DNA from: Nitrospinota bacterium
GTDB lineage: Bacteria > Nitrospinota_A > UBA7883 > JACRGQ01
Assembly: GCA_029881495.1 (NCBI GenBank)
Contig: JAOUMJ010000026.1
Location: forward strand, 1-42,426
Length of the DNA stretch: 42,426 bases
Reading direction: 5' to 3'
Of this stretch, positions 26,651 to 34,709 are shown in pieces. Each line of letters opens with the position of its first letter. Positions within the stretch are counted from its first letter, which is position 1. The notes under the pieces are model-generated. The model did no database searches, was not told the DNA's origin, and saw nothing but the letters and a program-made list of their open reading frames with translations. A program made the translations under genes and the position numbers.

Positions 26651-29600
26651 TTATTTTGCCAGTTCGTCAATAACGCTTCTCTTTGAGCCAATTTCTTTGG
26701 CACCAGCAATGCCCTGTTTTTTTATTTTTTCTATAGTTTTGGCATTATAATTATCATTATCAGTATCAGTTTTAGGGCCTATATCCTTCTCCAATCCGAC
26801 TTCTTTCTCATAAGTTTTAATTTCTTTTGTTACATCTGCGTCAAGAGCCTCTTTAGTTTTGTCGATAACGGCCTTCCGCGAAGAAGTTCTTTTCTTCGGA
26901 TCATTCGCGTGCGTCTTATTAAGGTCTTTCATATCCAGAACTTCCTTTGCTATAGGCGTAATTCCACCATAACTTAACGTCTCTTTATGACGAGTTTTTC
27001 CCATGTAAAGGCACAATGTCCCTTTTCTCACTTTTTCGTTACCAACAAATTCCTTTGCTTTTGTATTTTCGAAAAGTTTCGAGCTTGCAATCTTCCAGAT
27101 TAACTCCTTCTGAGGCATGTGATGTCTCTCCATTAATCCTTTAGAAGTTGGCAACATATTATAATGACCGACAGTACCCTCCATTAAATACACGTCCTTA
27201 TGTTTAATCTTTGCACCTATTGTCCCCCCCTTGTGTATCTGACAAATCTTCATTGAAAGTTTTCTTTGATTTTTCTCGATAAGGTTATTGAGTTCATTAA
27301 TTTTGCCCTTATTAGTTGCGCTATTTTTAGTCAACTTTTTCATTTCCCTGGTTTGCAAATGTATGTTTTCCAGTGTACCGATTGCTTCCTCCAGAAATTG
27401 TTTTTTAGCGGAACTTATTTTGGCCTTTTTTAGATTATCGAGATAAGCCTCCATTGGAGTTGGGTTACTTGCCATGTAAACGGTGGCGGCCGAACCTTCT
27501 CCTTTTATGGAAATCATATGAGATTCCCCTTCTATTTTAAATTTATGCGAAGGGAATATTACGCTCTTAACTTTTTCAATCCCTGACTTGACCTTTCCTT
27601 TCACCTTGCCAACTACAGCCGCTCCCTTGGCGTATAGCGCTTTGCCTTTATCGACTATCCAGCCTATTACCTTGTCGAGAGCCTTGTCGACAGGGGCGCG
27701 TACCTTCGCAATGATCTCTTTTATCTTGTCGGCGATCTTGTCGAGACCGAGCCACTTGGCAAGGAAGTTGACAAGAAGAGTAAGCCCTTTCGCGAGTACA
27801 TTCTCAACCCATTTGGACGCTTTGCCTACATTGCCTGCCGCTATCATCGCGATAGACTCAAGTATCCCCATCACAAGCGCGCCGATCTCCTTTATCTTCT
27901 CTATGAAGAACATTACGGTCTTGTACATCGTCATGGCGGCTTCTATCAGTCCAGCGCCAGGTATAAGCATCGTCACAAGCTTTGTAACCGCCTTGAAGAT
28001 TATGGTGTTTCTTACCCATTCGATGATCGCATTCATCGCCATCTCCTTAAGATTGCCAAGCGATTCCTGCACCTTTTCCCAAAGCACAATGGGGCCTCGC
28101 GCAATAAAATCCTTTACGAATTCAACGCCGGCCTCTATCTTCCCTACTATTTCCTCACCTTTAGGGCCGAGCTTTTCTACTATCTTCCCGCGGATGTTTT
28201 TGTATGTGAGGCCGAGGATGGAAGCGGCGAGGGTGAATATCCCTTTGAGATCGAGCTTTTCAGGGATTATTATATCCGTACCCTGAAGTGAACCGAAGAG
28301 CCAGTTCGCAAGCGCGGCTTTTAGATGTGTCACGAAGTTGTCTTTAAAGAGATTGAACCCGCCCATGATAGCTTTCACAAGGTTCTTCGCGAATCCAATT
28401 GGGTCTGAGAGTATCTGGCCGATTACAGCCTTCCCTTTATTGAAGACATCCATGATAGTTTTGACAGGAGCGCCTACGAGACTGAGCGCCCCTTCCAGAA
28501 TGAATGTTTTGATCTTCGAGCCAACCGCGCTTGCGAAATTCTTGATCTTTGTATAGAGACCGCCGAATACGCGGTAGAGAACGCCTACGTTGTAGTCGTA
28601 TCCCTTCGACCACTGCATCTGGTCCCACGCGCTTTTGAACAAGGCGGCAAAGCCACCTTTTGGGGTCAGTTTTTTCAATTCAACCTGCAGCCATTCGAAC
28701 GCCCTTGTTATAGCGCCGGATTTATTAAGGTTGTCGAAGAGAACAGGGCCGATAACAGGTATCAATCCAAGTACGCCTTTGCAGAGATTCGTAGGGGTAG
28801 GGGGTGATTGGCCCAGCACTATCATTAACAGGTCGTATCCCGGGATGTACTTGAGCGCCCCTTTTACTTTTTCTTTAAGAAAGTTAAGCGCGGCTAACGC
28901 TTTTTCCTTAGCCCAATTTGCCGCCTTTGAAACACCTTCTTTAACTGAGGAGGCAACACTACTTACAAAATCTGTTGCTTTATCCCATAAACCACCGAGA
29001 AACCTCTGGATCCTTGGTGTCGCGGGGGTAATGTTGAAATGTTTCGCCCTTACACCTTTCCCCTGCTGGATGGTGTGGGTAAGTTCATGCGCGATGAGTT
29101 TCCGTCCGCTGTCGGTGCCCGGGCTGTATTTCCCCCTGTTGAAATAGATATCGCTTCCGCTTGTAAATGCCTGAGCGTTTATTGAAGAGGAGAGCTGATG
29201 GGCATTACTCCCGGTATGGGTTCGAACATTGCTGAAATCGTGGCCGAAGCGGGGCTCCATGAAATTTTTCACGTCGGCAGGGAGGGGGTTGCCGCTCCCG
29301 CGGGATGAAGCGAGAGTTTTGTTGAAGTCATGGGAGCCAGATTCGGAACTTGCTCCCTTGTTCTGTCGACCGTTTCCCGCGTTGGATATGTTTTCCTTTG
29401 GGTGCACCATCGTGGACGGTGAAGGGTCTCCCGGTTTGGATTCCGGTTCCTCGTTTTCCTGTTTTTGAACATCCGGCGCGGAGTTTTCGGTCATAGATTT
29501 CTGTTGCGGTATCGCGTTGCCGGAATATTTCGGCAAATTCAATGACGTCTTGCCGGGTTCGGGCATGCGCATCACCGTTTCGGCGGTACTGTCGGCTTCA

Positions 29601-30148
29601 ACTTCGTACTTGTCACCCGGTTTACCAACAACAAGTTTCGGCATGATACCGGTTAAAAGATTTCCTTCCAGGCTTTGAGTATTCTTCTCTCTATTCAGGC
29701 GGGTATTTCCTTCAGGTATTGTCTTGTGATCAGGATTTTTGTATTTTTCATCCGCATTTTCTTTTTGCTGTAAGCTGAAGTTGGATGATCCGTTATTGCC
29801 GGTTTTGTTTGCGCCACCTCTGCCGGAAAGGTCTTCGGGAGGTGAAGAAGGGGAGGGAACAGTTTCCTTTTTGTTGGCAGCTTCCTTTTTCTCAGTTTCT
29901 TTTGTGTTTTCCTCTTTTTGGTTTTCCTGTGATGACGGTTTGGAACTGTGAAGAATATTTACATTCGAAAAATTAAAACCGGCGTGTCCGCCTCGGATAC
30001 TGTTTGTGGAGGGGATTGCGGTTGTCGAAGCTGGAGTGGTGCCCGAATGCGTCCGCTTGCTTTGAATCCATACTGATTTTTCAGGCGGCTTTTTTGCAGT
30101 TACAGGCGCGGAACTGGATTTGCCACGAATAACTGCTGGTTCTGCCAT
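26651..30148 (-). CDS. Large eCIS-core (DUF4157) protein with HNH-like C-terminus, candidate cargo
   Basis: 1165 aa. Residues 1-280 are low-complexity and disordered. The eCIS core domain (DUF4157) covers about 285-370: FMEPRFGHDFSNVRTHT, AQAFTSGSDIYFNRGKYSPG and HELTHTIQQ (HExxH near 353). Residues 375-880 are long amphipathic and hydrophobic helices, as in tape-measure or translocation domains. Residues 880-1165 are unlike the rest; near 1006 MERHHMPQ, followed ~35 residues later by LCLYMGKTRHKE, resembles HNH/Endo VII-type toxin nucleases. I infer a loaded effector with an eCIS-core targeting module; a tape-measure role for the middle part is an alternative. It precedes the block B promoter. 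Confidence 0.8.
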   Translation of the reverse strand: MAEPAVIRGKSSSAPVTAKKPPEKSVWIQSKRTHSGTTPASTTAIPSTNSIRGGHAGFNFSNVNILHSSKPSSQENQKEENTKETEKKEAANKKETVPSPSSPPEDLSGRGGANKTGNNGSSNFSLQQKENADEKYKNPDHKTIPEGNTRLNREKNTQSLEGNLLTGIMPKLVVGKPGDKYEVEADSTAETVMRMPEPGKTSLNLPKYSGNAIPQQKSMTENSAPDVQKQENEEPESKPGDPSPSTMVHPKENISNAGNGRQNKGASSESGSHDFNKTLASSRGSGNPLPADVKNFMEPRFGHDFSNVRTHTGSNAHQLSSSINAQAFTSGSDIYFNRGKYSPGTDSGRKLIAHELTHTIQQGKGVRAKHFNITPATPRIQRFLGGLWDKATDFVSSVASSVKEGVSKAANWAKEKALAALNFLKEKVKGALKYIPGYDLLMIVLGQSPPTPTNLCKGVLGLIPVIGPVLFDNLNKSGAITRAFEWLQVELKKLTPKGGFAALFKSAWDQMQWSKGYDYNVGVLYRVFGGLYTKIKNFASAVGSKIKTFILEGALSLVGAPVKTIMDVFNKGKAVIGQILSDPIGFAKNLVKAIMGGFNLFKDNFVTHLKAALANWLFGSLQGTDIIIPEKLDLKGIFTLAASILGLTYKNIRGKIVEKLGPKGEEIVGKIEAGVEFVKDFIARGPIVLWEKVQESLGNLKEMAMNAIIEWVRNTIIFKAVTKLVTMLIPGAGLIEAAMTMYKTVMFFIEKIKEIGALVMGILESIAMIAAGNVGKASKWVENVLAKGLTLLVNFLAKWLGLDKIADKIKEIIAKVRAPVDKALDKVIGWIVDKGKALYAKGAAVVGKVKGKVKSGIEKVKSVIFPSHKFKIEGESHMISIKGEGSAATVYMASNPTPMEAYLDNLKKAKISSAKKQFLEEAIGTLENIHLQTREMKKLTKNSATNKGKINELNNLIEKNQRKLSMKICQIHKGGTIGAKIKHKDVYLMEGTVGHYNMLPTSKGLMERHHMPQKELIWKIASSKLFENTKAKEFVGNEKVRKGTLCLYMGKTRHKETLSYGGITPIAKEVLDMKDLNKTHANDPKKRTSSRKAVIDKTKEALDADVTKEIKTYEKEVGLEKDIGPKTDTDNDNYNAKTIEKIKKQGIAGAKEIGSKRSVIDELAK

Positions 30149-30203
30149 GTTACTGTCGCCTTCCGGGTACGCAAGCCGGTTTCATTTTATTTGGCATCAT
30201 CGC

Positions 30204-30569
30204 CTAGTTACTGCGTTGAAAAACCCCTTTTTCCCTGTAATTTTTTACAATTGAATCAATGAATGCGTCGAGAGTTTTATCAAGCAGCATATCTTCGAGG
30301 AGAGTTTCAAAAGGTTCCGGTATCCATGGAATATTCGGATCAACTGTTTTATAGGCTTTGACAACAGCGTTTTTTACGGCCTCTTTTTTCTGTTTACCGG
30401 TTATGCCGTCAATTTCTTCCACGGCCTCGACAAGAATTGTTCCCGCTTCAAAAGTAAACTTGGCTATCTCATTAAGGCTAAATCCATCCTTTTGATACTC
30501 TTTGAATAGTTCAGTAACCTTGTCGATGTCATCTTTTATTGAATCGTTGATCTCTTCCACCGTGCCCAT
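30204..30569 (-). CDS. Small acidic helical protein between the two eCIS-core genes
   Basis: 121 aa, not recognised as a named family. It is acidic and predicted all-helical, with a conserved-looking stretch NIPWIPEPFETLLEDMLLDK followed by a terminal helix. No signal peptide or membrane helix is evident. The ATG at 30569 has AAGGAGG at good spacing. It lies 55 bases before the 1165-aa candidate effector, so it could be a chaperone or immunity protein for that product, or a structural minor protein. The position supports a link, but the sequence does not say which. Confidence 0.7.
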   Translation of the reverse strand: MGTVEEINDSIKDDIDKVTELFKEYQKDGFSLNEIAKFTFEAGTILVEAVEEIDGITGKQKKEAVKNAVVKAYKTVDPNIPWIPEPFETLLEDMLLDKTLDAFIDSIVKNYREKGVFQRSN

Positions 30570-30629
30570 TCTTCCTCCTTTTCGCTATTGAACAGTTAAA
30601 AAACATGTCATGGCTGTATCATCCCCGAA

Positions 30630-32180
30630 TTACTTACATGCACCTGCCTTCTCCAGTGAGTCATATAGCTTTTTGGTTTTGTTCAGTATATCGGCAGTCG
30701 ATGCGAGGTATTCTTTTGAGGCTGATAATTTGCTGTCACCGGGAATTTTTTCTGATTTTTCAAGTTCCTTGTTCAAGACCTTTATATCGTTATCTATTCC
30801 TTCGATATCAGCCAATATTGAATTTCTATCAGTTTTATCCATGCTGGAATTGTTCACGCAGGTTTTTATGTTGCTGAGCGCTTGTTTCGCTTTTGACAAG
30901 CCTTCAGACGACAATTTGATATTTTTTTTGAATTCTGCATATTGCTTATCGAGGCTTTGTTTAAGATCTGATAGTTCTTTCTGTGTCTTTAATCTATTTT
31001 GAAACTCTTCATACAAATCATATATTTTCCTTTTTAAGGGATCAGTCTTATGCTTTTTCGCTTTTTTTACAGGAATCGGGGTTTTGCTCTGTAGAGAAAC
31101 TTTTGTCGGTTGTTTGCCGTTTTGTTGGACAACATGAGTAAGCTCATGAGCTAATAGGCGTTTGCCCTCCTTTGTGTTAGGTGAGTAAAAGCCGGTATTA
31201 AAGGCGATGTTGTTGCCGACGGTAAAAGCTTTAGCGCGTATCATGTTTGAGGCAACGATAGCGTTTGAATCAGTATGTATTCGCACTTTGCTGAAATCTA
31301 CGCCGAATCTCCCTTCCATAAAGGAAAGCGTAGATTTGGGAAGTGGTGAGCCGCCTCCTTTCATTGAATCGATTTTCCGGCCTAACATAGCGGTAACTTC
31401 CGGCCCGGTATTTGCGGCCCTTTTCCCCTGTGCTTTATCGTCCTCTTTCTTCTCTTCTCGCTGGATACTCCCATCGGTGAGAGATTTACCTTGTGCTTTG
31501 TCGTCCTCTTTCTTCTCTTCGCGCTGGATGCTCCCATCGGCAAGAGGTTTGCCCTGTGCCTTTTCGTCCTCTTTTTTCTCTTCGCGCTGGACACTCCCTT
31601 CGGTGAGGGGTTTGCCTTGTGCTTTATCGTCCTCTTTTTTCTCTTCGCGCTGGACACTCCCTTCGGTGAGGGGTTTGCCTTGTGCTTTATCGTCCTCTTT
31701 TTTCTCTTCCATTTGAACAAGGGGAGTTATATTTTCGGAAACAGGCTTCGACTCGGTTTTATCATTATCACAGCTACTGCATGCCTTTTGTACTTTTGCA
31801 CCGTCAGCGTTTGTTCCGACGACTTTCTCAGCTACAGTATCGGCCTCCCTTTCAAACCGATCTCCCGCTTTTCCGATTTTCAATTTTGTCTGCAACGTTT
31901 GCGAACAGGCAGGGCATGCCCCCCCATGCGGGTGCATTCGAATTTCAATTCCGGACGGAGCGTTACCCTGTTTTGAGCATTGACGGCTTTTTTCCTGACT
32001 GTTCTTTCCCTGTGAGAGGTTGATTTTGCGGAAATCGAATTGTGTTCCATTTGAGCCGGATTTTGCGGCATCTGAATTGAAATCAAATGCGCCATTGCGC
32101 AAACTCATGCGGGAGTTACCGTTTATCCTTTTGGTTCCCCGAACTCTTCTTCTTGCTATGGAAAATACTCTTCTTCTCAT
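30630..32180 (-). CDS. eCIS-core (DUF4157) protein with tandem repeats and C-terminal coiled coil
   Basis: 516 aa. The first ~30 residues are very basic (MRRRVFSIARRRVRGTKR). Two cysteine pairs, CPACSQT near 94 and CSSCDN near 137, may bind metal. Residues about 156-253 are an acidic/basic 21-residue repeat (QREEKKEDDKAQGKPLTEGS). The DUF4157 domain is at about 265-350, with FMEGRFGVDFSKVRIHTDS and HELTHVVQQ (HExxH near 343). Residues 385-516 are helical with coiled-coil character. DUF4157 proteins mark eCIS loci and are linked to cargo loading, with HExxH as putative metallopeptidase motif; activity is not shown. The start overlaps the small upstream gene as ATGA and has GGGAGG before it. 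Confidence 0.85.
   Translation of the reverse strand: MRRRVFSIARRRVRGTKRINGNSRMSLRNGAFDFNSDAAKSGSNGTQFDFRKINLSQGKNSQEKSRQCSKQGNAPSGIEIRMHPHGGACPACSQTLQTKLKIGKAGDRFEREADTVAEKVVGTNADGAKVQKACSSCDNDKTESKPVSENITPLVQMEEKKEDDKAQGKPLTEGSVQREEKKEDDKAQGKPLTEGSVQREEKKEDEKAQGKPLADGSIQREEKKEDDKAQGKSLTDGSIQREEKKEDDKAQGKRAANTGPEVTAMLGRKIDSMKGGGSPLPKSTLSFMEGRFGVDFSKVRIHTDSNAIVASNMIRAKAFTVGNNIAFNTGFYSPNTKEGKRLLAHELTHVVQQNGKQPTKVSLQSKTPIPVKKAKKHKTDPLKRKIYDLYEEFQNRLKTQKELSDLKQSLDKQYAEFKKNIKLSSEGLSKAKQALSNIKTCVNNSSMDKTDRNSILADIEGIDNDIKVLNKELEKSEKIPGDSKLSASKEYLASTADILNKTKKLYDSLEKAGACK
31422..31715 (-). repeat. 63-bp in-frame tandem repeat, 4.7 units, in the eCIS-core gene
   Basis: Five successive copies (the last 14 codons long) of a 63-bp unit encode QREEKKEDDKAQGKPLTEGS plus one residue, with only a few substitutions. 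The first copy has QMEE instead of QREE. High DNA identity between units suggests recent expansion or ongoing homogenisation. Confidence 0.9.
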
Positions 32181-32443
32181 TCTGACAACCTCCCGTAAAT
32201 ACTGTTGGCAATTTCCCTGCCGATGGTTCCCGGTTTTGCATTTTCGTCGAACTCAAAACCATCCAGGCTCATACGTATGTTTCCGGAACTTTCGTGCAAG
32301 GAACGCGGAACGCCTTTATGTCTGAATATCGTTTTCAACTCGCGTTCAATCGCATCGGCGATGGTGTACCTGTCGCTTGCTCGGAATCCATGCAGGATTA
32401 TCTCGCCGATCCTCATTTTCAATTTATTCACGGCTATACCCAT
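32177..32443 (-). CDS. Small conserved eCIS-locus protein of unknown function
   Basis: 88 aa, no recognised motif. It begins MGIAVNKLKMRIGEIILHGF and contains IADAIERELKTIF and ANSIYGRLSE, an alpha/beta pattern. Its ATG lies 10 bases inside the end of the AAA+ ATPase gene, and its stop overlaps the ATG of the 516-aa eCIS-core gene (ATGA). That tight coupling on both sides indicates a true gene whose product is made with the ATPase and the eCIS-core protein, perhaps as an assembly factor. Start choice is supported by the overlap rather than by a strong ribosome site. Confidence 0.78.
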   Translation of the reverse strand: MGIAVNKLKMRIGEIILHGFRASDRYTIADAIERELKTIFRHKGVPRSLHESSGNIRMSLDGFEFDENAKPGTIGREIANSIYGRLSE

Positions 32444-34416
32444 CCGACAATTTCAGCTTTGGTAAGCGGTTTTTCCAGTTTTTGGTACTCATTAATTGCG
32501 GCTTTCAGGATGTATTTCATTTGTATCGATTCACCGTCTTCTGCCGCGAGGAAAGCGGCATTCAATGCCACATTGCGGATGTTGCCGCCGGAGACGTTCA
32601 GCAAAGCGAGTTTACTCCAGTCAAGGTTTTCCAGCGGCGCGTCTGGCGGGAATGCTTTTTCCCAGATTTTCGCGCGCTGAGCGACATCGGGAAACGGAAA
32701 CTGAAGTATAAAGCGAATCCTTCTCACGAATGCCTGGTCGAGAGACGATTTCATGTTGGTAGTGAGGATGGCGAGGCCACGGTATGTTTCCATTCTTTGA
32801 AGGAGGTAACTCACTTCTATGTTCGAATACCTGTCATGGCTATCCTTTACCTCGCTCCTTTTCCCGAAAAGGGCGTCTGCTTCATCGAAAAGCAGTATGG
32901 CTCCTCCGTCCTCGGCGGCGTCGAAAACCTTTCTGAGGTTTTTTTCAGTTTCACCGATATATTTATTTACCACTGCGCTAAGGTCTATTCTGAACAGATC
33001 AAGCGCAAGTTCGTTTGCGAGTACTTCGGCGGCCATAGTCTTGCCGGTCCCGCTCTGCCCCCCGAAAAGAGCGCTGATACCAAGGCCCCTCGGAACTTTT
33101 TTCGCGAAACCCCAATCGTTGTAAACCTTGGACCTTTGCCTGACGTGTGCGGCGATTTCCCGCAATATAGAAACTATTGATTCCGGAAGTATCAGGTCGT
33201 CCCAAGTCGCGGTTGGATTTATGCGTTGAGTGTGTTCTTCCAGGGAACCGCGGGTCTGCACTCTGCAGGAGTTCCATATCGATTTTCCCACTGCGTCAAC
33301 GTCTATTTCCAAAGTGTCGCTTTTGCCGGCAAAGGAGGTAATTGCCTCCGCGCCAGCGGCGAAAATAGATCCTGTGTCCATGTCGAACTGGGAGACAAGC
33401 GATGAAAGCATTCCGTTCAGCCTTGAAGATAGAGGCTTCAGCATCTCGTTCCAAAGCATTAACTGTTCCTTTGTGTCAGGTTTGGACACCTCGATGTTTA
33501 CGGTTATGCGGCTTACAAGCCGGAGCGGATTTCTTGAAGAAATCACGGCAATCGCGTTTAGCTCTTCCAATAAAGACTTTGCCGAATCTATCGTTTCCGC
33601 TTTTTCAACGTCTTCACATTCCAGATAGAGTCCGTATCTGTTAAGCGCGGCTTCCCGTTCCCATATGCGGGCGAATGCGTCCCTCTCCAACGTTGACTGA
33701 GGTATCTCATCTGCCCTCAAGGCAAAAAAAGTTATGCCGGCTTCTTCTCCCGCGTGAGAGGTGATCGACCTTTTCCCCGCATTTTCCCTTCCGAAAAGCT
33801 GTATCAACTGCCGGTTTTGCAGATGTGACGGCTGTTTCCACATGGCGGAGATCCGTTCCGAGATAGCAAGGTGCGAGGGGACGATATCGTGCGCCAGAGA
33901 CAGCGGGATACATATTCCCGCAAGGCGTTCGTCGATGTGATTGACTCCTGTCAGGAAATGAAGGACGGATTCGTCTATCTTCAAGGGACTTTGAGTCAAT
34001 GTGTCGCCGTTTCCAATCTCAAGGAATTTCCATCTCCGCAGAGGGGCTGAAGGCGTAACCGCTTCCCAGCTTCCGTTCAAGAGGACGGCAAGCGATAGGC
34101 TGAAAGTAGGATATACGCGTCTGTCATCTCCATTGATTGAAGCGCAGTAGCCGGCGAAAGAGGAATCAAGCTCCATTCCAGCGCAGAGAAGAAGAATATC
34201 TCGTTCGAAATCGGAGAGCCCGAATGTTTGGCAGATAACCTGCAAGGCTGAAGGGTAGGGCATTGCAGAGCCGGTTCTGGCGACATCCTCTTCAAGTTCG
34301 GTAAAATCCCAATCCCGTTCCTTTTTTGATGTATGGGCGACCAACCTTTCCCTGACCAGGGAAATGGAAGCCATCAGGTGTTTCCGGTTTGCCTCTATCC
34401 ATTCGGTATCTGTCAT
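32434..34416 (-). CDS. eCIS AAA+ ATPase (Pvc15/Afp15-like)
   Basis: 660 aa. The C-terminal AAA+ domain has Walker A GGQSGTGKT near residues 450-458 and Walker B AILLFDEADALFG near 504-516, then the conserved KDSHDRYSNIEVSYLLQRME, sensor AILTTN and arginine finger region FVRRIRF. A second, degenerate P-loop (LFGRENAGKRS near 208-218) marks an inactive N-terminal ATPase-like domain. In Afp/PVC loci this gene is needed for particle assembly or cargo loading. The start overlaps the preceding small gene as ATGA, and the stop lies 10 bases inside the next gene. No membrane segments; it acts in the cytoplasm. Confidence 0.93.
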   Translation of the reverse strand: MTDTEWIEANRKHLMASISLVRERLVAHTSKKERDWDFTELEEDVARTGSAMPYPSALQVICQTFGLSDFERDILLLCAGMELDSSFAGYCASINGDDRRVYPTFSLSLAVLLNGSWEAVTPSAPLRRWKFLEIGNGDTLTQSPLKIDESVLHFLTGVNHIDERLAGICIPLSLAHDIVPSHLAISERISAMWKQPSHLQNRQLIQLFGRENAGKRSITSHAGEEAGITFFALRADEIPQSTLERDAFARIWEREAALNRYGLYLECEDVEKAETIDSAKSLLEELNAIAVISSRNPLRLVSRITVNIEVSKPDTKEQLMLWNEMLKPLSSRLNGMLSSLVSQFDMDTGSIFAAGAEAITSFAGKSDTLEIDVDAVGKSIWNSCRVQTRGSLEEHTQRINPTATWDDLILPESIVSILREIAAHVRQRSKVYNDWGFAKKVPRGLGISALFGGQSGTGKTMAAEVLANELALDLFRIDLSAVVNKYIGETEKNLRKVFDAAEDGGAILLFDEADALFGKRSEVKDSHDRYSNIEVSYLLQRMETYRGLAILTTNMKSSLDQAFVRRIRFILQFPFPDVAQRAKIWEKAFPPDAPLENLDWSKLALLNVSGGNIRNVALNAAFLAAEDGESIQMKYILKAAINEYQKLEKPLTKAEIVGWV

Positions 34417-34709
34417 ACGAACCTCACAAGAGGGCTAGCGTAATAATTGTATGTGGCACTGGCAGGATTGCTATCAATTCCAAGCAGGCTTTCCGCGCCG
34501 TCTACCTGTATCCGCACGAGATATTCGCCGGGTGGTACGTTGTCTACGGGAAAATCGAGAATTCCAAGATCTGAATCCCTTGGCGGAATGGTGATATTGT
34601 AGGACTTCGGTTCTGCAGGTGCATTGAATTCGTTCAGGAGGAGAGATACGCGCTGTGATGCTCCTACCACCGGATTAATACTTAACCTCAGAATAGTATT
34701 TATTGGCAC
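34413..34709 (-). CDS. Ig-like small protein, probably the detached C-terminal domain of the Pvc16-like cap protein
   Basis: 98 aa, with beta-sandwich features: SINPVVGASQRVSLLLNEF and later PPGEYLVRIQVDGAESLL. As far as I know this segment normally forms the C-terminus of DUF4255 (Pvc16-like) proteins. The start is GTG at 34709, overlapping the TAG of the DUF4255 gene by one base (TAGTG). There is no clear ribosome site. The frame is -1 relative to DUF4255 and joins it without a stop if a -1 slip happens at the A7 run at 34724-34730. It may thus be made both alone and as a fusion, or be the result of an indel. Confidence 0.75.
   Translation of the reverse strand: MPINTILRLSINPVVGASQRVSLLLNEFNAPAEPKSYNITIPPRDSDLGILDFPVDNVPPGEYLVRIQVDGAESLLGIDSNPASATYNYYASPLVRFV

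Noticed and set aside
29050-29100. HExxH in the eCIS-core proteins as proof of protease activity
   Set aside because: The motif is part of the DUF4157 signature; a third metal ligand cannot be assigned from sequence alone, so no activity is claimed.
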